Positions 24,678-35,801 of a stretch of DNA of 42,188 bases are shown here, in pieces; position 1 is the stretch's first letter; every line of letters begins with the position of its first letter. Origin of the DNA: an uncultured Clostridia bacterium (lineage in GTDB: Bacteria > Bacillota > Clostridia > TANB77 > CAG-508); the NCBI GenBank assembly GCA_944387535.1, contig CALXFI010000006.1:1-42188 (forward strand), given 5' to 3'. The translations under genes and the position numbers were made by a program. A model generated the notes under the pieces. The model was given only the letters and a program-made list of their open reading frames with translations, was not told where the DNA came from and made no database searches.

Positions 24678-25523
24678 ATGACAATAAGAGAAACAATAAG
24701 AAAAGGTATGATAATGCTAAAAAATAACAATGTAACAGAACCAAATATAAAAGCAAGATTGGTAATGCAATATGTATTAAATAAGCCAAGAGAATATTTA
24801 ATGATATATGATAAGCAAACAGTAATGTTAAGACAAGAAGTAAATTACTTTAAGGCAATAAAAAAATTATGTGCAGGGATACCTATTCAACATATAACAC
24901 ATAGACAAGAATTTATGAAAATGACATTTTACGTAGATGAAAATGTATTAATACCAAGACAAGATACAGAAGCATTGGTAGAAGAAGTAATAAAAATTGC
25001 GAAAAAAATAAATGCTAAGAAGTTCTTAGATTTATGTACGGGAAGTGGAGCAATAGCTGTATCGCTTGCAAAATATATTGAAGAAGGTTCTGTTACAGCG
25101 GTAGATATATCAAGAAAAGCATTAAATGTAGCAAAATTAAATGCAAAAAATAATGAAGTAGGAGATAGAATAACATTTGTAGAATCTGATTTGTTTAAAA
25201 ACTTAAAAAAAGAAAAATACGATATGATAGTGTCAAACCCACCATATGTAAAAAGAGAAATAATAAAAAAATTAGATAAAGAAGTACAAAAAGAGCCTAA
25301 GATAGCTTTAGATGGTGGATATGATGGTTTAGACTTTTATAGAAAAATAATAAATGAGGCAGATGAATATTTAAAATTCCATGGATACTTATGTCTTGAA
25401 ATAGGATATGATCAGAAAGAAGAAGTGGAAGAATTAATAAGAAAGCAAGAAAAATATGTAGGTACTTATTGTAAAAAAGATTTGTGTGATAATGATAGGG
25501 TAATAGTAACTAAATTAAATTAA
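24678..25523 (+). CDS. prmC: Release factor glutamine methyltransferase PrmC
   Basis: PrmC methylates the GGQ glutamine of peptide chain release factors with S-adenosylmethionine. The 281 residues have an N-terminal helical domain (1-85; GIPIQHITHRQEFM), IPRQDTE, the SAM-binding DLCTGSGAIAV (118-128), AVDIS, and the catalytic NPPY (187-190). The ATG at 24678 has GGAGGTGAGG upstream. It starts the prmC-whiA-hemW cluster, although a terminator separates it from whiA. In many Firmicutes prmC follows prfA; here it does not. Confidence 0.95.
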   Translation: MTIRETIRKGMIMLKNNNVTEPNIKARLVMQYVLNKPREYLMIYDKQTVMLRQEVNYFKAIKKLCAGIPIQHITHRQEFMKMTFYVDENVLIPRQDTEALVEEVIKIAKKINAKKFLDLCTGSGAIAVSLAKYIEEGSVTAVDISRKALNVAKLNAKNNEVGDRITFVESDLFKNLKKEKYDMIVSNPPYVKREIIKKLDKEVQKEPKIALDGGYDGLDFYRKIINEADEYLKFHGYLCLEIGYDQKEEVEELIRKQEKYVGTYCKKDLCDNDRVIVTKLN

Positions 25524-25538
25524 ATTAATTGTTTCAAT

Positions 25539-25569
25539 GCTGTTTTTTGACCCCGTCCTGAAAAACAGC
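25539..25569 (+). terminator. prmC terminator made from the GGGACGGGG hairpin repeat (inverted)
   Basis: GCTGTTTTTT (25539-25548) pairs with GAAAAACAGC (25560-25569) around a loop containing GACCCCGTCC. The reverse complement matches the greA terminator at 16001-16037 at nearly all positions. The trailing T-run is absent in this orientation, so terminator strength is doubtful. Confidence 0.6.
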
Positions 25570-25596
25570 AAAAACATAAACTAAGGAGTGAGAAGT

Positions 25597-26478
25597 TTGT
25601 CTTTTTCTTCAGAAGTAAAACAAGAATTAAATAAAAATAGTAATTTAGTAAATAAGGAAGAAGTTAAAAATGAATTGATAGGATATCTAATTTCTGGGAA
25701 CATAGAAATTGAAGAAAAAAAACATGTAAAGTTTTCAACAGAAAGTGATTACAATATTAATAGATTTTCTAAATTACTTGATAATTTAAAGATTAACCAT
25801 GATATAGAAATAGTAGGTAAAAATTTTGTAATAACATTAAAGAAAAAAGATATTCAGGATTTAGTAGAAATAAAAGATAATTTGATATATTTACAAGAAG
25901 GTTATATAGAAAAACTAAAAGATGAATATTTAAGAGCAATAATAAGAGGAGTATTTATGGGTTCTGGTTCTATAAATGATCCAAATAAAAAATATCATTT
26001 AGAAATTAGTTTTAATGCAGAAGAAAATTTAAATAGTGTTATTTGCATTTTAAAAATGTTAGATATTAATACAAAGAAAATGGTAGTAGAGAATAAGAAA
26101 TCATTGTATATAAAAGAAGGAGAAGAAATTTCTAAGTTTCTAGCATTAATTGGAGCGGCAAAAGCTGTTATGAGTTTCGAAGAAATACGTATACAAAAAG
26201 AAATGAGAGGAAAAGTAAATAGAATAGTAAACTGTGAGACAGCAAATTTGAATAAAACAATAAATGCATCAATAGAGCAGATAGCTGCAATAAAGAAACT
26301 AAAGGAAAATGGAAAGTTTAATAAATTAAGTGATAATTTAAAAGAAATTGCAAATTTAAGATTAGAAAATCCAGATATGGCACTTTCTGATTTAGGAAAA
26401 AAATTGGATAAACCACTTGGAAAATCAGGTGTAAATTATAGACTAAAAAAGATAATGGAGATAGCGGATGAAGAATAA
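25597..26478 (+). CDS. whiA: WhiA-type DNA-binding protein
   Basis: WhiA proteins affect cell division and chromosome segregation in Firmicutes and sporulation in Streptomyces. The 293-residue product has an N-terminal LAGLIDADG-like fold (YLRAIIRGVFMGSGSINDPNKKYHLEI) without an obvious endonuclease role, and a C-terminal helix-turn-helix (NPDMALSDLGKKLDKPLGKSGVNYRLKKI). The frame opens at GTG 25588, but TTG 25597 has AAGGAGTGA at the right spacing and gives the standard MSFSSEVKQEL start. The usual neighbours rapZ and yvcK are absent; it overlaps hemW by 11 bases instead. Confidence 0.94.
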   Translation: MSFSSEVKQELNKNSNLVNKEEVKNELIGYLISGNIEIEEKKHVKFSTESDYNINRFSKLLDNLKINHDIEIVGKNFVITLKKKDIQDLVEIKDNLIYLQEGYIEKLKDEYLRAIIRGVFMGSGSINDPNKKYHLEISFNAEENLNSVICILKMLDINTKKMVVENKKSLYIKEGEEISKFLALIGAAKAVMSFEEIRIQKEMRGKVNRIVNCETANLNKTINASIEQIAAIKKLKENGKFNKLSDNLKEIANLRLENPDMALSDLGKKLDKPLGKSGVNYRLKKIMEIADEE

Positions 26479-27616
26479 TTTTGGAATATATATACATATA
26501 CCTTTTTGTAAAAGAAAATGTAGCTATTGTGATTTTATTTCTTTTTGTGATAAAGATAATTTAATAGAAAACTATATAAAAGCATTAAAAAAAGAAATAG
26601 ATGAATTTGACTTTTCTAAAAATATTGTTACAACAATTTATATAGGAGGAGGTACTCCTTCATATATAAAAGCTGAATATATAGCTGAAATTTTGGATTT
26701 ACTAAGAAAAAAATTAGTTAATAATAAGATAAACTTTGAAGATACAGAAATTACAATTGAAGTAAATCCAGGAACTGTAACTAAAGAAAAATTAGAAACG
26801 TATAAAAAATCAGGAGTAAATAGATTAAGTATTGGACTTCAAAGTACAAAAAATAGATTATTAAAACAAATCGGAAGAATACATACTTATGAAGAGTTTC
26901 TAGATACATACAATCTAGCAAAAGAGGTTGGTTTTGATAATATTAATGTGGATTTAATGATAGCACTTCCAAATCAAAAAATGGAAGACATAAAGGAAAG
27001 TTTAGAAAAGGTAGTAGATTTAAATCCAAATCATATAAGTGTATATTCTTTAATAGTAGAGGAAAGAACCTTAATTTCTAAATGGTTAGATGAAGGGAAA
27101 ATTGCACTTCCTTCTGATGAAGAAGAAAGAAGGATGTATTGGTACGTAAAAGATTTTCTAGAATTCCATGGATATAATCATTATGAAATATCAAATTTTT
27201 CTAAAAAGAAAAAAGAATCAAAACATAACCTAAATTGTTGGAATCAAGAAGAGTATGTTGGTTTTGGAATAGCTTCGCATTCATATATAGATGGTGTTAG
27301 ATTTTGTAATACATCTAATTTAGATGAATATATAGAAAATATAAATAATAATAATTTAGATAAAAATAGAGAAATAGAAGAAAGACAAACAAAGGAAGAT
27401 AAAGAGAAAGAATTTATGATGTTAGGGTTTAGAAAAATAGAAGGTGTAGATATTTCTAAATTTAAAGAAAAATATCAAGAAAATCCTTTGTATTTATTTA
27501 GAAGAGAACTTGATAAATTAGTATCTGAAGGCTTGATTGAAGTGGATTTGAATAATATAAAATTAACTAATAAAGGATTAGATTTGGCAAATTTAGTGTT
27601 TGAGGAGTTTATTTAA
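26468..27616 (+). CDS. hemW: Radical SAM heme chaperone HemW
   Basis: This radical-SAM protein is often annotated as oxygen-independent coproporphyrinogen III oxidase, but HemW acts as a heme chaperone. The 382 residues carry the Cys14-x3-Cys18-x2-Cys21 cluster motif (HIPFCKRKCSYCDF), YIGGGTPSYI, EVNPGTVTKE, NRLSIGLQS and a HemN_C domain (EFMMLGFRKIEGVDISKFKEKY). The fourth cysteine of true HemN (CxxxCxxCxC) is replaced: CDF rather than CxC. It overlaps whiA by 11 bases and is cotranscribed with it. Confidence 0.93.
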   Translation: MKNNFGIYIHIPFCKRKCSYCDFISFCDKDNLIENYIKALKKEIDEFDFSKNIVTTIYIGGGTPSYIKAEYIAEILDLLRKKLVNNKINFEDTEITIEVNPGTVTKEKLETYKKSGVNRLSIGLQSTKNRLLKQIGRIHTYEEFLDTYNLAKEVGFDNINVDLMIALPNQKMEDIKESLEKVVDLNPNHISVYSLIVEERTLISKWLDEGKIALPSDEEERRMYWYVKDFLEFHGYNHYEISNFSKKKKESKHNLNCWNQEEYVGFGIASHSYIDGVRFCNTSNLDEYIENINNNNLDKNREIEERQTKEDKEKEFMMLGFRKIEGVDISKFKEKYQENPLYLFRRELDKLVSEGLIEVDLNNIKLTNKGLDLANLVFEEFI

Positions 27617-27621
27617 AAAAG

Positions 27622-27689
27622 AAAAAATGTTCGCAAAAACTATTGACAATTTTTAAAATTGGAAGTAGAATAAAAGCGAACATTTTTTT
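27622..27689 (+). promoter_or_regulatory. recN promoter enclosed by a 13-bp inverted repeat
   Basis: TTGACA (27643-27648), 17 bases, TAGAAT (27666-27671). It is flanked by AAAAAATGTTCGC (27622-27634) and GCGAACATTTTTT (27676-27688). The arms contain ATGTTCG and CGAACAT, the two halves of the Bacillus-type LexA box in everted order. The arms plus T-run could also act as the hemW terminator. Confidence 0.55.
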
Positions 27690-27703
27690 AGGAGGGATAT
27701 ATT

Positions 27704-30659
<2,956 letters not shown>

Positions 30660-30697
30660 AATGAATAAAAGTTATAAAATAAACATTAAGTAGAGTG

Positions 30698-30739
30698 AAC
30701 TCCAATTATTAGACGAAGCAGTTTAGTAATTGGGGTTTA
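30698..30739 (+). terminator. Terminator of eno
   Basis: AACTCCAATTA pairs with TAATTGGGGTT (G-U at one position) around a loop of about 17 bases, followed by a weak TATTCTC tail. Confidence 0.55.
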
Positions 30740-30816
30740 TTCTCATAGTAATTAAATAGTTTAAAAATTAATATGAAAAAATAATATTACATTTTAGAAG
30801 AATATAGTTAAAATAA

Positions 30817-30847
30817 TTGCAAAAAACAAAAACTTGTGATATATAAT
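30817..30847 (+). promoter_or_regulatory. Probable promoter of the prpC-prkC operon
   Basis: TTGCAA (30817-30822), 17 bases, TATATA (30840-30845), or TATAAT two bases further. It lies about 40 bases before the start codon. Confidence 0.45.
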
Positions 30848-30885
30848 ATAGTAAATAAAAATGCAAAGTGAGAAGAGGTGAATTC

Positions 30886-31620
30886 ATGATAAAGGCTTAC
30901 GCAAAATCTGATGTAGGAAAAGTAAGGGAAATAAATGAAGACTCTTTTTATATATCTGATTCGTTAGATGAAGTACAATTATATATGTTAGCTGATGGAA
31001 TGGGAGGCTATAAAGGTGGAGAAATTGCAAGTAAGCTTGCAATACAATCTGCAAAGAATTATATAGAAAATAATTTTAAACAAATAGAAAAAGATAAAGA
31101 TAGCATAATACAATTAGTAGGTAGTAGCGTAGAGTATGCAAATATGATAGTATATGAAAAGTCAAAAGAGAATAAAGAATTAGAAGGAATGGGTACTACT
31201 TTAGACATTTGCTTAATATATAATAATAAAGTGTTTATTGGACATGTTGGAGATAGTAGAGTATATCGTATTAGAAAAGATTTTTTGAGAAAGTTAACTC
31301 AAGACCACAGCTACGTTCAAAAATTAGTAAAAGATGGAACTATTACTAAGGAAGAAGCTGTGCATCATCCACAAAAGAATATGTTAATGAAAGCACTAGG
31401 CTGTAATGCTTTTGTAGAACCAGATGTTATGGTAAAAGGATTTTTAAAAGATGATATATTAATTATGAATTCAGATGGATTAACTAATTTAGTTTCACAA
31501 GAAGAAATATTTGAAGAAGCAAAAAAAGATATAGAACAAGCGCCAAAAGAACTAGTAAGGAAAGCAAATGAAAATGGTGGTTATGATAATATAACTGTAA
31601 TTGTAATAAAAAATATATAA
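30886..31620 (+). CDS. prpC: PP2C-family Ser/Thr protein phosphatase (PrpC/Stp1)
   Basis: This cytosolic metal-dependent phosphatase reverses phosphorylation by the neighbouring PASTA kinase. The 244 residues carry all PP2C metal motifs: DVGKVREINEDSF, LADGMGGYKGGEIAS, GHVGDSRVYRIR, MNSDGLTNLV and GGYDNITVIVI. The frame opens at 30868, but ATG 30886 has AGAGGTGAATTC upstream and gives the usual start. It lies 38 bases before prkC, the conserved gene pair. Confidence 0.95.
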   Translation: MIKAYAKSDVGKVREINEDSFYISDSLDEVQLYMLADGMGGYKGGEIASKLAIQSAKNYIENNFKQIEKDKDSIIQLVGSSVEYANMIVYEKSKENKELEGMGTTLDICLIYNNKVFIGHVGDSRVYRIRKDFLRKLTQDHSYVQKLVKDGTITKEEAVHHPQKNMLMKALGCNAFVEPDVMVKGFLKDDILIMNSDGLTNLVSQEEIFEEAKKDIEQAPKELVRKANENGGYDNITVIVIKNI

Positions 31621-31658
31621 CGTTCTACAAATTAAACATTATTTAAGGAGAGATAAAT

Positions 31659-33671
31659 ATGAATTTAGAAGGTAAGCTATTAGGAAATCGATATGAAATT
31701 ATCGAGAAAATTGGAAATGGTGGAATGGCTACTGTATATAAAGCAACAGATAAAGTCTTAAAAAGAAATGTTGCAGTAAAGATATTAAGAGATGAATTCA
31801 CAACAGATGAAGAATTTATCAAAAGATTTGAAGTAGAAGCACAATCAGCTGCAAGATTGACTCATCCTAACATTGTATCTATATATGATGTAGGAGTAGA
31901 AGATAATTTACACTATATTGTAATGGAATTGATACAAGGAAAAACATTAAAAGAAATAATACTAGAGGAAAGAGGGCCACTTCCTTGGAAATGGTCAGTA
32001 AATGTAGCCAAACAAATAGCATCAGCATTAGAGACAGCTCATAGAAATAATATTATTCATAGAGATATAAAGCCACATAATATCATAATAACAGAAGATG
32101 GAATTGCAAAAGTAACAGATTTTGGTATAGCAAAGGCCGTTTCAAATTCAACAATTACAGCATTTGGAACAACAATTGGTTCAGTACATTATTTTTCGCC
32201 AGAGCATGCAAGAGGAGGATATACAGATGCAAAGTCTGATTTATATTCTTTAGGTGTTGTTTTATATGAGATGGTAACAGGAAAGCTTCCTTTTGATGCT
32301 GATACACCGGTATCAGTAGCATTAAAACATATGCAGGAAAAGCCAAAAGAGCCAATAGAGGTAAATCCAAATGTGCCAAAAGCTGTAAATAAAATTATTA
32401 TGAAAGCATTGCAAAAAGATCCAAATTTAAGGTACCAATCAGCAACAGATATGTTAGTAGATTTAAACAAAGCATTAAAAAATCCAAATGGAGATTTTGT
32501 AGATGATTCAGAATATGATCCAACTGCTCAAACACAAGTAATTAATACAGCCGAAATGTATAATAATTCCAGAGGAAGCAATGAAACTAATGGAAAAAAT
32601 GGTAAGAAAGATGGGAAATTTAAAGCATTTATTAAAAGACATAAAAAATTGAGCATATTTATAGGATTAATATTATTATTTGCATTAAGTTTGGGAGGAA
32701 CGATTCTTGCTCTAAATTTAACTAATCCAGCAGAAGTAGATATGCCAAATGTAGTAGGATTATCAAGAGATGAGGCACAACAAGAAGTTGAAAATGCAAA
32801 ACTTGTATTTGAGGTAGCAAGTGAAGAATATAATGCAGATGTTCCAGAAGGTTATGTAATATCACAAAAAGCAGAGTCAGATGTTGGTGATTTTACAACT
32901 ACACCAGGAAATAGGAAGGTAAAAGAAGGTAGTAAAATTCAGGTTAAGATTAGTAAAGGACAAGAAAAAACAACAGTTCCAAAAGTTGTTGGAATGGAAA
33001 GAGATGAAGCAATAAAGGCTTTAGAGGATGCTAAGCTAAAAGCTGAGGTAGTTGAAGAAACAAGTAGGACAGTTGAAGAAGGATATGTAATTAGTCAAGA
33101 GACAGATGCAGAGACAGAAGCTTTTGCAGGGGATACTGTAAAAATACATGTAAGTACTGGAACAGGAATTAAACAAGTAACAGTGATTAGTGTAATTGGT
33201 CAAGATGAAGCTACAGCTAAAGCTAATCTAGAAAACTTAGGATTAAAGGTTAATGTAACATATCAAGAAGCAACATCTGATAATGGAAAGGTTACAGCAC
33301 AAAGTATTGCAGCTAACAAAGTTGTAGATGAAGGAACAACAGTAACATTAACAGTAAATCAAGTAAAAGAAGATAAAACAGCAAATGTAACTATTAATGT
33401 TCAGGCGATTACAGGAGGATATAAAGAAAGCTCAGAGGATGAAGAAGAAAGTTCTAATGTTGCTAAAACTGTAAATATAGAAATAAAAGTAGGAGATAAT
33501 ACAGTATATACAGACTCAAATGTAGATAAAAATACGACAAGCAAGAGTGCAAGTATTAGTGGTAGAGGCTCAATGAGAGTAACACTAACAATTACAGATG
33601 GTAACGGTGGAAACTGGACTAGAACACAAACAGTTAACTTTGATAGTACTTCATCAGTAAATTTTAGTTAA
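31659..33671 (+). CDS. prkC: PASTA-domain Ser/Thr kinase (PrkC/PknB)
   Basis: This membrane receptor kinase senses muropeptides or lipid II and, in sporeformers, germination signals. The 670-residue protein has a kinase domain (about 11-275) with the glycine loop GNGGMATV, Lys41 (VAVKIL), HRD 134-136 (IIHRDIKPHN) and DFG 154-156. A basic juxtamembrane segment and a transmembrane helix (about 332-356) follow. Three PASTA domains start at MPNVVGLSRDEA, VPKVVGMERDEA and VISVIGQDEATA, and a Thr/Ser-rich beta tail of about 110 residues ends the protein. The ATG at 31659 has AAGGAGAGATAAAT upstream. It is in the conserved order prpC-prkC-rsgA-rpe, but a 504-base gap precedes rsgA. Confidence 0.96.
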   Translation: MNLEGKLLGNRYEIIEKIGNGGMATVYKATDKVLKRNVAVKILRDEFTTDEEFIKRFEVEAQSAARLTHPNIVSIYDVGVEDNLHYIVMELIQGKTLKEIILEERGPLPWKWSVNVAKQIASALETAHRNNIIHRDIKPHNIIITEDGIAKVTDFGIAKAVSNSTITAFGTTIGSVHYFSPEHARGGYTDAKSDLYSLGVVLYEMVTGKLPFDADTPVSVALKHMQEKPKEPIEVNPNVPKAVNKIIMKALQKDPNLRYQSATDMLVDLNKALKNPNGDFVDDSEYDPTAQTQVINTAEMYNNSRGSNETNGKNGKKDGKFKAFIKRHKKLSIFIGLILLFALSLGGTILALNLTNPAEVDMPNVVGLSRDEAQQEVENAKLVFEVASEEYNADVPEGYVISQKAESDVGDFTTTPGNRKVKEGSKIQVKISKGQEKTTVPKVVGMERDEAIKALEDAKLKAEVVEETSRTVEEGYVISQETDAETEAFAGDTVKIHVSTGTGIKQVTVISVIGQDEATAKANLENLGLKVNVTYQEATSDNGKVTAQSIAANKVVDEGTTVTLTVNQVKEDKTANVTINVQAITGGYKESSEDEEESSNVAKTVNIEIKVGDNTVYTDSNVDKNTTSKSASISGRGSMRVTLTITDGNGGNWTRTQTVNFDSTSSVNFS

Positions 33672-33802
33672 GAGAGAAAAAATATAATTTAATATTTGAC
33701 AGAAATAAATATTTGTAGCAATTTTATGTGTAATGAATAGAAAATTAATACTTTGGTAGGTATTAATATAAATCATTAGTTCATCTTGAATGAAAATGAA
33801 CA

Positions 33803-33838
33803 ACAAAAAAAGACTAGGAATGGTGGTTCCTAGTCTTT
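33803..33838 (-). terminator. Terminator of the 25-codon minus-strand ORF (also faces prkC)
   Basis: A perfect 12-bp stem: AAAGACTAGGAA (33809-33820) with TTCCTAGTCTTT (33827-33838). On the minus strand it runs into seven T (33811-33805). On the plus strand only TTT follows, so it mainly serves the minus strand. Confidence 0.8.
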
Positions 33839-33858
33839 AACTATATACTTATAAGTAT

Positions 33859-33936
33859 TTAGTCTTGGTCTTTGCCGCCGTATGCTAGCACTATAACTAA
33901 CATTTCTAAGAAAACAATTAAATCATTATTGTCCAT
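33859..33936 (-). CDS. 25-residue hydrophobic small protein, unknown function
   Basis: This is a tiny ORF too short for standard gene calling: 25 residues, beginning MDNNDLIVFLEMLV and ending AYGGKDQD, with a hydrophobic core of about 14 residues between charged ends. The ATG at 33936 (minus strand) has GAAAGGATAAAAT upstream, and a strong intrinsic terminator lies 20 bases beyond the stop. A possible promoter (TTTACA, 19-base spacer, TATACT) lies upstream. Complete expression signals around so short a frame suggest a real small membrane peptide. I do not recognise a family. Confidence 0.55.
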   Translation of the reverse strand: MDNNDLIVFLEMLVIVLAYGGKDQD

Positions 33937-33986
33937 ATTTTATCCTTTCGAAGATAATTAAAATGAACAGAATAAGTATAACATAT

Positions 33987-34058
33987 ATAGATTATAAATT
34001 GTAAATTATTACTGTGAGGTCTGAATTATATAGGTTTATAATCTATTATTTTTTATTT
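33987..34058. repeat. 12-bp inverted repeat with T-rich tail upstream of rsgA
   Basis: ATAGATTATAAA (33987-33998) is perfectly complementary to TTTATAATCTAT (34035-34046) across a 36-base loop, followed by TATTTTTTATTT. Its role is unknown. It sits between the divergent small ORF and the rsgA promoter. Confidence 0.4.
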
Positions 34059-34073
34059 AAATAAAATTAATAT

Positions 34074-34102
34074 TTGCTAATTAGATTTTTTTTGTATATA
34101 AT
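34074..34102 (+). promoter_or_regulatory. Sigma-A promoter of rsgA-rpe
   Basis: TTGCTA (34074-34079), 17 bases, TATAAT (34097-34102). Initiation at about 34109 would put the palindromic repeat at the very 5' end of the mRNA. Confidence 0.6.
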
Positions 34103-34110
34103 AAAGATAA

Positions 34111-34162
34111 GATGTGTCCCAAACGCGAATTTTTTTACGCAAAGGAAACGTCCCAAATGCGA
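34111..34162. repeat. Half copy of the GGGAC palindromic repeat in the rsgA leader
   Basis: GATGTGTCCC, then CGCGAA, a T-run, ACGCAAAGGAAACGTCCC. This aligns with the right half of the 7714-7822 element. It lies between the rsgA transcript start and its ribosome binding site. Confidence 0.7.
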
Positions 34163-34175
34163 TCTGGAGGTGTTT

Positions 34176-35087
34176 ATGAAAGGTATTATTGTTGAAAATA
34201 TTTCCAATTTGTACAGAGTGAAAATAATAGAGGAATGTAGTGATGTTGAAGGAAAAATTTATGAGGCAAATGCTAGAGGAAAGTTTAAAAAAGAAGATAT
34301 AACTCCTGTTGTTGGAGATTTTGTGGAATGTGAAGTGGTTAAAGAAGATAAAGAAAAGGACAGGGTTAGTATTGATAAAATATTAGATAGAAAAGTTTAT
34401 ATAAAAAGACCTAAACTTGCAAATATAAGTAAAATAATTTTGGTAGTATCTAGTAAACATCCAAAACCAGATTTATTAATGCTTGATAAACAATTAGCAT
34501 TTGCAGAGTTTTTAGGGATACAAGCTTTAATCGTATTAAATAAAATAGATTTAGACAAAGAAAAATCATTTAAAGAAATAAAAAGAGTCTATGAAAAAGT
34601 GGGATATAAAGTCTTAGAGACAGAAGCAAAAGAAGGTAAAGGTATAGACGAACTAAAAAAAGAGCTAAAAAGTTATACAAATGCATTTTCAGGAAATTCA
34701 GGAGTAGGAAAATCCACCTTGATAAATGCTATTTTTGGAAAAGATATAACACAAGAAGGTGAAATAAGTAAGAAAAGTAGAAGAGGAAAAAATACGACTA
34801 CATCAACTAAATTGTATGAAATAGATGAGAATACTTTTATAGCAGACACACCAGGATTTTCAACATTTGATATTTCAGAAATAGAGAGTAAAGACCTAGC
34901 TTCTTATTTTAAAGAATTTAGAAAATATATTCCAAATTGTGAGTTTGTAGGTTGCTCACATTTAAAAGAAGAAAATTGTGGAATAAAAAATGCTGTAAAA
35001 GAAGGAAAAATAGAACAAGAAAGATATGATAGATTTTGTAAGATTTATCAAGAACTAAAACAAAAGGAGGAAAGAAAAAAATGGTAG
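34176..35087 (+). CDS. rsgA: Small ribosomal subunit biogenesis GTPase RsgA
   Basis: RsgA matures the 30S subunit. The 303-residue protein has an N-terminal OB fold, a circularly permuted GTPase domain (NKID 122-125 before the P-loop GNSGVGKST 173-181, then DTPG 224-227) and a C-terminal zinc finger (Cys255, Cys260, His262, Cys268). A longer frame opens at 34074, but that part reads through the promoter and repeat. ATG 34176 has CTGGAGGTGTTT upstream and gives the family start. Its 3' end overlaps rpe by 7 bases. Confidence 0.96.
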   Translation: MKGIIVENISNLYRVKIIEECSDVEGKIYEANARGKFKKEDITPVVGDFVECEVVKEDKEKDRVSIDKILDRKVYIKRPKLANISKIILVVSSKHPKPDLLMLDKQLAFAEFLGIQALIVLNKIDLDKEKSFKEIKRVYEKVGYKVLETEAKEGKGIDELKKELKSYTNAFSGNSGVGKSTLINAIFGKDITQEGEISKKSRRGKNTTTSTKLYEIDENTFIADTPGFSTFDISEIESKDLASYFKEFRKYIPNCEFVGCSHLKEENCGIKNAVKEGKIEQERYDRFCKIYQELKQKEERKKW

Positions 35088-35743
35088 AGATATCAACGTC
35101 AATACTTTCTGTAAAAAAAGGAGAAGAAAATAAAACAATTTTTGCGTTAGAAGCAGCAAAAACAGATTATTTCCACATAGATGTTATGGATGGACAATTT
35201 GTAGAAAAAAATACTTATGATAAAATGTTTGAATATAGTTCATATATAAAAAGAATATCTAATTTGCCATTAGATGTACATTTAATGGTAGAAGATGTAA
35301 AAAAAGCTATAGATGACTTTTTAGCAGTAGAGCCTAATATAATAACATTTCATTTAGAGGCATGCAAAGATAAACAAGAAGTATATGAATTAATAAAATA
35401 CATAAAAGAAAATAACTGTAAAGTAGGATTAGCAATAAAACCAAATACTAAAATAGAAGATATATATGAGTTTTTACCATATATTCATATGTGCTTAGTT
35501 ATGACTGTTGAACCTGGAAAAGGAGGACAAACTTTAATACCAGCAACTATCAAAAAGATAAAACAGTTGAAAAAATATATAGAAGAAAATAATATAGAAA
35601 TAGATATAGAAGCAGATGGCGGAATAAACCTAGCAACCGTAGATGATGTTAAAGGAGCTGGTGCAAATATTTTAGTTGCAGGCACAGCGATTTTAATGGC
35701 TAAAGATTATAAAGTAATTATTGATGAATTAAAAAAAGAATAG
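35081..35743 (+). CDS. rpe: Ribulose-phosphate 3-epimerase
   Basis: This enzyme interconverts ribulose 5-phosphate and xylulose 5-phosphate in the pentose phosphate pathway. The 220-residue TIM barrel has STSILSVKKGEE, HIDVMDGQFV, LDVHLMVED, ITFHLEA, GLAIKPNTKIED, MTVEPGKGGQ and EADGGINLATV, with the metal-binding His and Asp residues intact. The ATG at 35081 has AAAGGAGGAAAG upstream within rsgA. The usual SGQ after MTVEPG.GG is shortened to GQT, a minor variation. It ends at a bidirectional terminator. Confidence 0.95.
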   Translation: MVEISTSILSVKKGEENKTIFALEAAKTDYFHIDVMDGQFVEKNTYDKMFEYSSYIKRISNLPLDVHLMVEDVKKAIDDFLAVEPNIITFHLEACKDKQEVYELIKYIKENNCKVGLAIKPNTKIEDIYEFLPYIHMCLVMTVEPGKGGQTLIPATIKKIKQLKKYIEENNIEIDIEADGGINLATVDDVKGAGANILVAGTAILMAKDYKVIIDELKKE

Positions 35744-35755
35744 AATATAAAAAAC

Positions 35756-35794
35756 AAATCTCTTAAGTTAAATGCTTAAGAGATTTATTTTTAT
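35756..35794. terminator. Bidirectional terminator between rpe and the bactofilin-like gene
   Basis: A perfect 12-bp stem: AAATCTCTTAAG (35756-35767) with CTTAAGAGATTT (35775-35786). ATTTTTATT follows on the plus strand, and six T follow on the minus strand. Confidence 0.85.
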
Positions 35795-35801
35795 TGAAAC
35801 T

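Noticed and set aside
34074..34175. N-terminal extension of RsgA
   Set aside because: The extra 34 codons read through the promoter and the palindromic repeat; the ribosome binding site and family start are at 34176.
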